Shown here one piece after another: positions 1 to 6,298 of a stretch of 11,499 bases of DNA. The translations under genes and the position numbers were made by a program. The notes under the pieces are model-generated. The model was given only the letters and a program-made list of their open reading frames with translations, ran no database searches and had not been told where the DNA came from. Origin of the DNA: Ruminiclostridium sp. (GTDB lineage Bacteria; Bacillota; Clostridia; Oscillospirales; Oscillospiraceae); contig JAFZEB010000176.1 of the NCBI GenBank assembly GCA_017560855.1, positions 1 through 11,499 on the forward strand. Direction: 5' to 3'. How positions within the stretch are numbered: the stretch's first letter is position 1; each line of letters opens with the position of its first letter.

Positions 1-410
1 ACCACATGACTCTGGCTCTGGCCATGGGCGCTGACTTCCTGATGCTGGGCCGTTACTTTGCCCGCTTCGACGAGTCTCCCACCCAGAAGCTGATGGTCAA
101 TGGCGCATACGTGAAGGAGTACTGGGGCGAAGGCTCCAACCGTGCCCGTAACTGGCAGCGCTATGACCTGGGCGGCAAGAGCGACCTGGCCTTCGAGGAA
201 GGCGTTGACTCCTATGTCTCCTACGCAGGTTCCCTCCACGACAACGTGGCAAAGACCCTGTACAAGGTCAAGTCCACCATGTGCAACTGCGGTGTCATCA
301 ACATCCCCGACCTGCAGAAGAACGCACGCCTGACTCTGGTGTCTCCCACCAGTATCGTGGAAGGCGGCGCACACGACGTCACCCTGCGTTCCACCACCAA
401 CAACGTATAA
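1..410 (+). CDS. guaB: IMP dehydrogenase, C-terminal part (5' truncated by window edge)
   Basis: The frame is open from the left edge to a TAA at 408-410, so this is the last ~135 residues of a longer protein. IMP dehydrogenase oxidises IMP to XMP with NAD+, the committed step of GMP synthesis, in the cytosol. Visible are the end of the TIM barrel (ALAMGADFLMLGRYFA, the usual 'GA..vMlG' strand that closes the phosphate site) and the mobile flap YWGEGSNRARNWQRYD. The flap carries the Arg-Tyr pair expected of the IMPDH catalytic dyad, which argues against GMP reductase. The tail SIVEGGAHDV is, from memory, typical of a clostridial IMPDH subtype. The N-terminal barrel, catalytic Cys loop and any CBS domains lie outside the window. 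fhs follows 96 bp downstream on the same strand; it makes the formyl donor for purine synthesis, so co-expression would make sense. An in-frame ATG at position 6 is internal, not the start. Confidence 0.85.
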   Translation, partial: HMTLALAMGADFLMLGRYFARFDESPTQKLMVNGAYVKEYWGEGSNRARNWQRYDLGGKSDLAFEEGVDSYVSYAGSLHDNVAKTLYKVKSTMCNCGVINIPDLQKNARLTLVSPTSIVEGGAHDVTLRSTTNNV

Positions 411-435
411 TTGAAAGGTACTGCACAAACTAACA

Positions 436-469
436 GGGTCTCAGCTCGTAGAGAGCCGGGCTGAGACCC
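436..469 (+). terminator. Hairpin between guaB and fhs (weak terminator or attenuator)
   Basis: A perfect 10-bp inverted repeat, GGGTCTCAGC (436-445) and GCTGAGACCC (460-469), encloses a 14-nt loop. It is followed only by TTTCGGG, so the U tract is poor. It may terminate inefficiently, or act as a processing or stability element in a guaB-fhs transcript. The fhs ribosome binding site starts 21 nt after the stem, leaving no clear room for a separate promoter after the hairpin. Confidence 0.5.
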
Positions 470-506
470 TTTCGGGACCATATTAAAATGAAGGAGAGAG
501 ATTCCC

Positions 507-2174
507 ATGATGACCGATATCGAAATCGCCCAGAGCTGTGAAATGAAAAACATCCGCGAGATCGCCAAGACCGCAGGTGTGGATGAGAAGTATCTGGAGC
601 AGTACGGCAACTACAAGGCAAAGATCGATTACAACATGTTCCAGGAGCTGGACCGTCCCGACGGCAAGCTGATCCTGGTCACTGCCATTACCCCCACTCC
701 GGCCGGTGAGGGTAAGACCACCACCACCGTTGGTCTGGCAGATGGTCTGCGCAAGATCGGCAAGAACTCCGTGGTGGCTCTGCGTGAGCCTTCCCTGGGT
801 CCCGTCTTCGGTGTCAAGGGCGGTGCTGCCGGCGGCGGCTACGCACAGGTGGTCCCCATGGAGGACATCAACCTGCACTTCACCGGTGACTTCCACGCCA
901 TTGGCGCAGCCAACAACCTGCTGGCCGCTATGCTGGACAACCACATTCAGCAGGGCAACCAGCTGGGTATTGATGTGAAGAAGATCATCTGGAAGCGCTG
1001 CGTGGACATGAACGACCGCCAGCTGCGTAACGTGATCGATGGTCTGGGCGGCCGTATGCAGGGCGTGCCCCGTGAGGATGGTTTCGATATCACCGTTGCT
1101 TCCGAAGTCATGGCTGTTCTGTGCCTGGCAACCTCCATCACCGACCTGAAGGAGAGACTGGGCCGCATGGTGGTGGCTTACACCTACGATGATAAGCCCG
1201 TCACCGCCAACGACCTGAAGGCAGCCGGTGCTATGGCAGCTCTGCTGAAGGATGCGCTGAAGCCCAACCTGGTCCAGACTCTGGAGGGTACTCCTGCCTT
1301 CATCCATGGCGGTCCCTTCGCAAACATCGCCCACGGCTGCAACTCCATCATGGCAACCAAGGCTGCTCTGAAGCTGGGTGACTATGCCGTCACCGAGGCC
1401 GGCTTCGGCGCTGACCTGGGCGCTGAGAAGTTCCTGGATATCAAGTGCCGCATGGCTGGCCTGAAGCCCAACGCTGTGGTCGTGGTCGCTACCGTTCGTG
1501 CTCTGAAGCATCACGGCGGCGTGGCCAAGGCTGACCTGGGCGTGGAGAACCTGGAGGCTCTGGAGAAGGGCCTGCCCAACCTGCTGCGCCACGTGGAGAA
1601 CATCACCACCGTCTTCAAGCTGCCCTGCGTGGTGGCCATCAACCGCTTCCCCCTGGACACCGAAGCTGAACTGGCTCTCATCGAGTCCAAGTGCAAGGAG
1701 CTGGGCGTCAACGTGGCTCTGTCCGAAGTCTGGGGCAAGGGCGGCGAAGGCGGTCGTGCTCTGGCAGAAGAAGTGGTTCGCCTGTGCGAGCAGCCCAATG
1801 ACTTCCAGAACACCTATCCTCTGGAGGCTGCCATTGAGGAAAAGCTGGAAGCCATCGTCACCAAGATCTACCGTGGTGCCAAGGTGGAACTGACTGCCAA
1901 TGCCAAGAAGCAGGCCAAGCAGCTCACCGAGCTGGGCTATGGCAGCTGCCCCATCTGCATGGCAAAGACCCAGTACAGCTTCTCTGACAACCAGGCTCTG
2001 CTGGGTGCACCCGAAGGCTTCACGGTTACCGTTCGTAACCTGAAGATCTCTGCCGGTGCCGGCTTCATCGTGGCCCTCACTGGTGACATCATGACTATGC
2101 CCGGTCTGCCCAAGGTTCCCTCTGCTGAGAAAATCGACGTGGATGAGAACGGCAAGATCACCGGTCTATTCTAA
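507..2174 (+). CDS. fhs: Formate-tetrahydrofolate ligase (10-formyl-THF synthetase)
   Basis: ATP-dependent ligation of formate to tetrahydrofolate, giving 10-formyl-THF. This is the entry of formate into one-carbon metabolism, the methyl branch of the Wood-Ljungdahl pathway in acetogens, and the supply of formyl groups for purines. The 555-residue length is essentially the family norm. The P-loop TPTPAGEGKTTT is at residues 62-73. The family block LREPSLGPVFGVKGG is at 92-106, followed by GGGYAQVVPMEDINLHFTGD (109-128). EAGFGADLGAEKFLDIKCR, CPICMAKTQYSFSD and VALTGDIMTMPGLPK follow in the expected order. The start ATG at 507 has AAGGAGAG at 491-498; a second ATG at 510 directly follows, but the spacing favours the first. 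Codon choice is strongly biased, as in ackA, suggesting high expression. The protein alone does not prove acetogenesis, since many clostridia use it for purine or serine/glycine metabolism. Confidence 0.97.
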   Translation: MMTDIEIAQSCEMKNIREIAKTAGVDEKYLEQYGNYKAKIDYNMFQELDRPDGKLILVTAITPTPAGEGKTTTTVGLADGLRKIGKNSVVALREPSLGPVFGVKGGAAGGGYAQVVPMEDINLHFTGDFHAIGAANNLLAAMLDNHIQQGNQLGIDVKKIIWKRCVDMNDRQLRNVIDGLGGRMQGVPREDGFDITVASEVMAVLCLATSITDLKERLGRMVVAYTYDDKPVTANDLKAAGAMAALLKDALKPNLVQTLEGTPAFIHGGPFANIAHGCNSIMATKAALKLGDYAVTEAGFGADLGAEKFLDIKCRMAGLKPNAVVVVATVRALKHHGGVAKADLGVENLEALEKGLPNLLRHVENITTVFKLPCVVAINRFPLDTEAELALIESKCKELGVNVALSEVWGKGGEGGRALAEEVVRLCEQPNDFQNTYPLEAAIEEKLEAIVTKIYRGAKVELTANAKKQAKQLTELGYGSCPICMAKTQYSFSDNQALLGAPEGFTVTVRNLKISAGAGFIVALTGDIMTMPGLPKVPSAEKIDVDENGKITGLF

Positions 2175-2189
2175 TTTCATTGCAATATA

Positions 2190-2227
2190 AATATCCCCCA
2201 TTCCCTAAGGAATGGGGGATATTTTTT
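2190..2227. terminator. Terminator between convergent fhs and tmcAL
   Basis: A 15-bp perfect stem, AATATCCCCCATTCC (2190-2204) with its complement at 2209-2223, has a CTAA loop and runs into a T tract on the plus strand. It is a strong intrinsic terminator for fhs. The tmcAL stop codon (TAA on the minus strand, 2228-2226) touches the right edge of the stem. On the minus strand the stem is followed by TTATATTG, so it may also stop tmcAL transcripts, less efficiently. Confidence 0.92.
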
Positions 2228-3416
2228 AAACTCTGACGGGATTTTCGGTGTACTCGTTTTTGCCCGGCTCTCGCTGGAAGAAGTAGCGGCACAGGTCGTA
2301 CATACCGGTGCAGCGGGCCTCCAGCTGGAAGACCCGCTGGGCTTCGGGAGATAGCTTGGAAATGTGGGCGGGCTTAACAATGACTGGCAGGGAAGCGGTG
2401 GTCTTCATCTGTTTCAAAATCTGCTGGCCTCGTTCCGTGAAGCCCAAAACCCGGAGATAGGGAAGGGCATTCGGTCTATCCGCCTCGGTGAGGCCCAGGA
2501 AGGCCCACAGGACCATCCGGCGGATACGGGCGTGGGTGTATCGCTTGGTCTTGGTCAAGTCGTAGAGCTCCTCTAGGGATCTGGCCTGCCGGGCGGCGGC
2601 ATAGAGCCGGTCGCACAGTCCCTCGCTGCTATCGGGCAGCAGAGCATAGTCCTTGGGTTCCATGGATCGTAGCTTGGCCAGGATAGCCCGTTCACATTCG
2701 GTGAGGAAAGCCGGGTCAGCCCGGACCTCGATCTCGTCCTCGGCCCGCATGTGGGGGGTCATGGGTTTGGGATCGTGAGCGGCAAACCGGGCCCGCAGAT
2801 GGGAGGCAGACACATGGACCTGCTCGCCGTCCTGGGCATCGTCGTGGGCGGCACCTTCCCGGCGGATGGTGTAAGCCGCCATGGAGGTCCCGACAGCTTT
2901 CATAGCCCGGAGATACTCGATGCCCAGGTTGTTGTTGGGGTGCCGCAGACAGTCAGCCTGGTCCCCAAGCAAATCATGGGTGGCCTTGTGGCGGGCGGCA
3001 GGGAAGGAGAGCCCCTTGTCCAGATGATGCCGAAGCCGATTCCGCCAGAGAGGGGAGTCCAGACAGTCTACCACAGCCTGGAGGGGTTCCACCTGGCCAG
3101 CCTCGCTGCCAAAGCAGAGAGTGTCCACCACACCGGCAGCATCCAGGACGGAAACACCGCCCCGGGCGAAAGTTTCCGCAGAGGAGGCGGCCCACAGGGT
3201 AGGGATCTCAAGGACCAGGTCAGCCCCGCCGTGAAGAGCCATTTCCGCCCGGGCCCATTTGTCGGTGATGGCCACATCACCCCGCTGGACCCAGTTTCCG
3301 CTCATGGCGCAGACGATGGCACAGTCCGGCCCAAAGGTCTTGCGAACCTCCTCCAACTGGTAGCGGTGACCGCTGTGGAAGGGGTTGTATTCTGAAATAA
3401 TACCGATTGTGTGCAT
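2226..3416 (-). CDS. tmcAL: tRNA(Met) cytidine acetate ligase (TmcAL, YlbM family)
   Basis: Members make N4-acetylcytidine at the wobble position (C34) of elongator tRNA-Met, using acetate and ATP through an acetyl-adenylate. Visible in the 396-residue product are the nucleotidylyltransferase start MHTIGIISEYNPFHSGH with the HxGH signature at 14-17, SGNWVQRGDVAI (39-50), GADLVLEIP (64-72), FGSE (102-105), PNNNLGIEYLRAM (160-172) and KTKRYTHARIRR (289-300). All are hallmark blocks of this family in the right order, and the length is near the usual ~400. I chose the ATG at 3416 because GGAGG (3430-3426) lies 9 nt upstream and the family begins here. A longer open frame to 3533 would run through the promoter region and is rejected. 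The gene is divergent from ackA, whose product interconverts acetate and acetyl phosphate, so both genes handle acetate. Confidence 0.93.
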   Translation of the reverse strand: MHTIGIISEYNPFHSGHRYQLEEVRKTFGPDCAIVCAMSGNWVQRGDVAITDKWARAEMALHGGADLVLEIPTLWAASSAETFARGGVSVLDAAGVVDTLCFGSEAGQVEPLQAVVDCLDSPLWRNRLRHHLDKGLSFPAARHKATHDLLGDQADCLRHPNNNLGIEYLRAMKAVGTSMAAYTIRREGAAHDDAQDGEQVHVSASHLRARFAAHDPKPMTPHMRAEDEIEVRADPAFLTECERAILAKLRSMEPKDYALLPDSSEGLCDRLYAAARQARSLEELYDLTKTKRYTHARIRRMVLWAFLGLTEADRPNALPYLRVLGFTERGQQILKQMKTTASLPVIVKPAHISKLSPEAQRVFQLEARCTGMYDLCRYFFQREPGKNEYTENPVRV

Positions 3417-3463
3417 AGCCAAAGTCCTCCGGTGGAAATATTTGAAATTTGGAAAAATAATAG

Positions 3464-3492
3464 TTGTCCTTTTGGCCGGAATGGGATAAAAT
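3464..3492 (+). promoter_or_regulatory. Predicted ackA promoter in the tmcAL-ackA divergent region
   Basis: TTGTCC (3464-3469), a 17-bp spacer and TAAAAT (3487-3492) make a reasonable sigma-A promoter about 85 bp before the ackA start. A perfect TATAAT lies at 3508-3513 but has no good -35 at the right distance; it could serve as a second start. A 6-bp inverted repeat, TTGGCC (3472-3477) and GGCCAA (3524-3529), flanks both -10 elements. The divergent tmcAL promoter must also lie in 3417-3500, but I see no convincing hexamer pair for it. Confidence 0.5.
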
Positions 3493-3576
3493 ATAGGAGT
3501 ATATGGATATAATACCCCGAAAGGGCCAAGCAATCAAGATATCTTTGTAACATACTAGAAGGAGAGTGTAATACCC

Positions 3577-4791
3577 ATGAAAATTCTGGTTATTAACGCA
3601 GGCAGTTCTTCCCTGAAGTATCAGCTGCTGGATCCCGACACCCGTGAAGTCCTGGCAAAGGGCCTGTGCGAGCGTATCGGCATCGACGGCCACCTGAAGC
3701 ACACCCCCACCGGTAAGGACGTGTTCGACGCTGACGTCGAGATGCCCGACCACGAGGTTGCTATCAAGGAAGTTCTGAACATCCTGCAGCACAACCACTA
3801 CGGTGTCATTGAGTCCATGGACGAGATCGACGCAGTTGGTCACCGTGTCGTTCACGGCGGCGAGCAGTTTACCAAGTCCGTCCTGATCGACCGCAAGGTC
3901 ATGAAGGGCATCCGTGACTGCGTGCCTCTGGCTCCCCTGCACAACCCCGCTAACCTGATCGGCATCGAGGCTTGCGAGGACGTTCTGCCCGGCAAGCCCA
4001 TGGTCGCTGTTTTCGATACCGCTTTCCATCAGACCATGCCTCCCAAGGCTTACATCTACGCTGTCCCCTACCGTTGGTACACCGAGAACAAGGTCCGCCG
4101 CTATGGCTTCCACGGCACCTCCCACCAGTATGTCTGCCAGCGTGCAGCTGAGATGCTGGGCCGTCCCCTGGAAGAGCTGCGCATCGTCACCTGCCACCTG
4201 GGCAACGGCGCTTCCACCTGCTCCGTCAAGTTCGGCCAGTCCATCGACACCTCCATGGGCTTCACTCCCCAGGACGGTCTGCCCATGGGCACCCGTTCCG
4301 GCGCTATCGACGCAGCTATCACCGAGTACATCGCTGATCAGCGTGGCTACTCCGGCAAGCGCGTTGAGAACGTCCTGAACAAGGAGTCCGGCATGCTGGG
4401 CGTTTCCGGCGTTTCCTCCGACTTCCGTGATCTGGAGATCGCTGCTGAGGAAGGCAACGAGCGTGCACAGCTGGCTCTGGACATCTTCGCTTACAAGGTC
4501 ACCAAGCGCATTGGTTCCGCTGCTGCTGCTATGGGCGGCGTGGACGCAGTCGTCTTCACCGCAGGTGTCGGCGAGAACTCCGCTTCCATGCGTGCAAAGA
4601 TCGTGGAGGGTCTGGAGTTCCTGGGTCTGAAGATCGACCCCGAGAAGAACAACGTTCGCGGCAAGGAGCGTATCATCTCCACCGATGACTCCAAGAACGC
4701 AATCCTGCTGGTTCCCACCAACGAGGAGCTGATGATCGCACTGGACACCGCTCGTCTGGTTCGCGAGGCAGAGCTGAACGGCGCTCTGTAA
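3577..4791 (+). CDS. ackA: Acetate kinase
   Basis: Reversible transfer of phosphate between acetyl phosphate and ADP, giving acetate and ATP; the substrate-level phosphorylation step of acetate fermentation in the cytosol. The 404-residue protein has the ASKHA-fold phosphate-1 motif VINAGSSSLKYQL (5-17), GHRVVHGGE (88-96, with the substrate-binding Arg at 90), FDTAFHQTMP (146-155, with the catalytic Asp147), YGFHGTSH, CHLGNGAS (phosphate-2), GFTPQDGLPMGTRSG and FTAGVGENS (adenosine), then the near-C-terminal NEELMIA. Nothing is missing. The start ATG has AAGGAGAG at 3559-3566, the same core as in fhs. Codon bias is strong. The partner gene pta (phosphotransacetylase) is not within the window, so the common pta-ackA pairing is absent on this side: ackA is followed by a terminator and preceded by divergent tmcAL. 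Confidence 0.98.
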   Translation: MKILVINAGSSSLKYQLLDPDTREVLAKGLCERIGIDGHLKHTPTGKDVFDADVEMPDHEVAIKEVLNILQHNHYGVIESMDEIDAVGHRVVHGGEQFTKSVLIDRKVMKGIRDCVPLAPLHNPANLIGIEACEDVLPGKPMVAVFDTAFHQTMPPKAYIYAVPYRWYTENKVRRYGFHGTSHQYVCQRAAEMLGRPLEELRIVTCHLGNGASTCSVKFGQSIDTSMGFTPQDGLPMGTRSGAIDAAITEYIADQRGYSGKRVENVLNKESGMLGVSGVSSDFRDLEIAAEEGNERAQLALDIFAYKVTKRIGSAAAAMGGVDAVVFTAGVGENSASMRAKIVEGLEFLGLKIDPEKNNVRGKERIISTDDSKNAILLVPTNEELMIALDTARLVREAELNGAL

Positions 4792-4802
4792 TTCGAATTT
4801 AT

Positions 4803-4839
4803 AAAAAGGTCGCTTGTCATTGGACAAGCGACCTTTTTT
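4803..4839 (+). terminator. ackA intrinsic terminator
   Basis: A 16-bp perfect stem (4803-4818 with 4823-4838), core GGTCGCTTGTC, with an ATTG loop. The 3' arm ends in six T residues. It lies 11 bp after the ackA stop codon and isolates ackA as a single-gene transcript. Confidence 0.96.
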
Positions 4840-4844
4840 GTGCG

Positions 4845-4873
4845 TTGCAATCAGATGGATTCTATGGTAATAT
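4845..4873 (+). promoter_or_regulatory. Predicted promoter of the DUF2461 gene
   Basis: TTGCAA (4845-4850), a 17-bp spacer and TAATAT (4868-4873), preceded by TGG, give an extended -10 promoter right after the ackA terminator. The transcript would begin about 25 nt before the start codon. Confidence 0.65.
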
Positions 4874-4906
4874 AGTAGGGAAAATGTAACAGATAGGAGA
4901 AATACT

Positions 4907-5572
4907 ATGTTTCAGGGATTTTCTGAAGCCACCAACGACTTCCTCTGGGGCATTCGCTTCAACAATGAAAAACCGTGGTTTGAGGCTCACAAGCAGGAGT
5001 ATATCGACCACGTCCAGGAGCCTCTGCGGCAGTTGGCACATGAGGTATATGAGAGGTTCACCGCCATCCATTCGGATCTGCCGCTGAACCTGCGCATCAG
5101 CCGGATCTACCGGGATGCCCGCCGTCTCCATGGCAGAGGACCCTATAAGAGCAATCTTTGGTTTACCCTGCGGATGGCAGGGGAGGACTGGGCCCAAATG
5201 CCCGCCTTTTGGTTTGGCATCCATCCTTCCAGCTACAACTACGGCATGGGTGTCTTTGACGCCAAGCCTGCCTATATGGCCCGATTCCGCAAGGAACTGG
5301 ATGAGCGGCCTGAGGAGTTCATGAAGCTGGCTAAGTCTTTTGATGGTCAGGACCGTTTTCTTCTGGGGGCCGATTCCTACAAGCGTCCCAAGGGGAACCC
5401 GCCTGCCCCTCTGGACCAGTGGTACAACCGAAAGGGCGTAGATATGGGGTGCTACCGAAAGGTGGACCCGCTTCTCTACAGCCGTGACCTGGTGGAGGAC
5501 ATCCTGGATGGCTTTGAGTCGCTTATGCCCTATTACCACTATTTTGCCGCCCTGGGCCGCCGGGGGGAGTGA
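4907..5572 (+). CDS. DUF2461 (TIGR02453) family protein, function unknown
   Basis: A 221-residue protein, near the family length. It shows the N-terminal family pattern FNNEKPWFEAHKQEY (18-32) and the central block RISRIYRDARRLHGRGPYK (63-81), the DUF2461 'RiyRDtRFskDKtPYK' region. It has no signal peptide, no membrane segment, and no catalytic motif I can name, so it is probably cytosolic. I do not assign a function. AGGAG (4895-4899) sits 7 nt before the ATG. It appears to be a single-gene unit with its own promoter. Its TGA stop (5570-5572) is 3 bp from the stop of the convergent Crp-family gene, and no terminator is visible between them. Confidence 0.88.
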   Translation: MFQGFSEATNDFLWGIRFNNEKPWFEAHKQEYIDHVQEPLRQLAHEVYERFTAIHSDLPLNLRISRIYRDARRLHGRGPYKSNLWFTLRMAGEDWAQMPAFWFGIHPSSYNYGMGVFDAKPAYMARFRKELDERPEEFMKLAKSFDGQDRFLLGADSYKRPKGNPPAPLDQWYNRKGVDMGCYRKVDPLLYSRDLVEDILDGFESLMPYYHYFAALGRRGE

Positions 5573-5575
5573 GCC

Positions 5576-6229
5576 TCACTTCAGGATCTGGAAGTGGTTT
5601 CGGTGAAAGGCGAGGATCCCCTCTGCCTGCATCCGGGATAACTCCCGGGAGAGGGCGCTGCGGTCAGCGCCCAGATAAGCTGCCATACTGGCTCGGTCAA
5701 AGGGGATCGTGAAGCGATCCCCTTTTTCTGCTGCATACTGGGAGAGAAAGGTGATGAGCTTCATCCGCAGGGTGTTCCTGGACAAGATCTGGACCCGCTG
5801 GTTCATGGCCAGGGTTCGGTGGGCCAGACATGCCACAAACCGGTTGGATAGTTCTTGATCCAGGGCAGAGACAGGGGAGAGAGGGATCTTGATCCGGGCG
5901 GGACTCATCCACAGGATCTCAACCTCGGTGACGGCGCAGATGTAAATGGGGGCTTCGATACCCAGAAAGGCATAGGATTCTCCGAAGAGATCCCCTGTCT
6001 CCACATGGTTCATGATGATGTGATGGCCGTCGATGTCATCCATATAGACCTGCACGGTGCCGGACAGAACCAGGCCGAACCGGGGAAGGGGAAAGGAAAC
6101 CTGGTGAAGGAAGGCTCCTTTTTCGTATGTTTTGACCCTGGCATCGAAATAGGTCAGGGCATAGTCCTTGTCCTGGGGAGAAAGCCCCTGATAGAGGGGG
6201 CAGCTGTCCAGAAGAGCATGGTTGGTCAT
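5576..6229 (-). CDS. Crp/Fnr family transcriptional regulator
   Basis: The 217-residue product has an N-terminal cyclic-nucleotide-binding-like beta barrel (about residues 10-115; GLVLSGTVQVY at 52-62, GDLFGESYAFLG at 79-90) and a C-terminal winged helix. The recognition-helix block ADRSALSRELSRMQAEGIL is at about 188-206. The Arg-Ser/Thr pair that contacts cAMP in true CRP after the GE motif is absent: the stretch reads GIEAPIYICA. There is one Cys near the N-terminus, not the Fnr cluster set. The ligand is therefore unknown and probably not cAMP or [4Fe-4S]. I place the start at the ATG at 6229, because GGGAGG (6243-6238) is 8 nt upstream and would overlap the in-frame GTG at 6238. Targets cannot be read from sequence; nearby fermentation genes are only candidates. 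Confidence 0.93.
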   Translation of the reverse strand: MTNHALLDSCPLYQGLSPQDKDYALTYFDARVKTYEKGAFLHQVSFPLPRFGLVLSGTVQVYMDDIDGHHIIMNHVETGDLFGESYAFLGIEAPIYICAVTEVEILWMSPARIKIPLSPVSALDQELSNRFVACLAHRTLAMNQRVQILSRNTLRMKLITFLSQYAAEKGDRFTIPFDRASMAAYLGADRSALSRELSRMQAEGILAFHRNHFQILK

Positions 6230-6237
6230 TTGTGACA

Positions 6238-6243
6238 CCTCCC
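6238..6243 (-). promoter_or_regulatory. Ribosome binding site fixing the start of the Crp-family gene
   Basis: GGGAGG on the minus strand overlaps the first base of an in-frame GTG (6238-6236), so that codon cannot be the start. The ATG at 6229 has an 8-nt spacing. Confidence 0.85.
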
Positions 6244-6258
6244 AATGAGATTACCTAT

Positions 6259-6286
6259 ATTATAAAAAAGTCCGTTGCTTTTGCAA
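6259..6286 (-). promoter_or_regulatory. Predicted promoter of the Crp-family gene, embedded in a terminator
   Basis: On the minus strand, TTGCAA (6286-6281), a 16-bp spacer and a perfect TATAAT (6264-6259) lie about 30 bp before the start codon. The -35 and most of the spacer are part of the capA terminator hairpin and its U tract. Confidence 0.65.
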
Positions 6287-6297
6287 CGGACTTTTTT
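6264..6297 (-). terminator. Terminator of the three-gene operon ending with capA
   Basis: A perfect 15-bp stem (6264-6278 with 6283-6297), core AGTCCGTTGC, with a four-A loop on the minus strand. The minus-strand 3' arm ends in TTTTTT and begins just after the capA stop codon (6301-6299). Confidence 0.94.
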
Positions 6298-6298
6298 C

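Noticed and set aside
3417..3533. 39-residue N-terminal extension of tmcAL
   Set aside because: It would cross the promoter region, lacks a ribosome binding site, and the family starts at MHTIGIISEYNPFH, which has GGAGG 9 nt upstream.
3277..4827. Long open frames antisense to ackA, and likewise antisense to fhs (483-1592), capA (6275-7612), the hexokinase-like gene (8032-9423) and the alcohol dehydrogenase (9671-10879)
   Set aside because: They are shadows caused by high GC and strong codon bias. The products are low-complexity, lack family motifs and have no good ribosome binding site.
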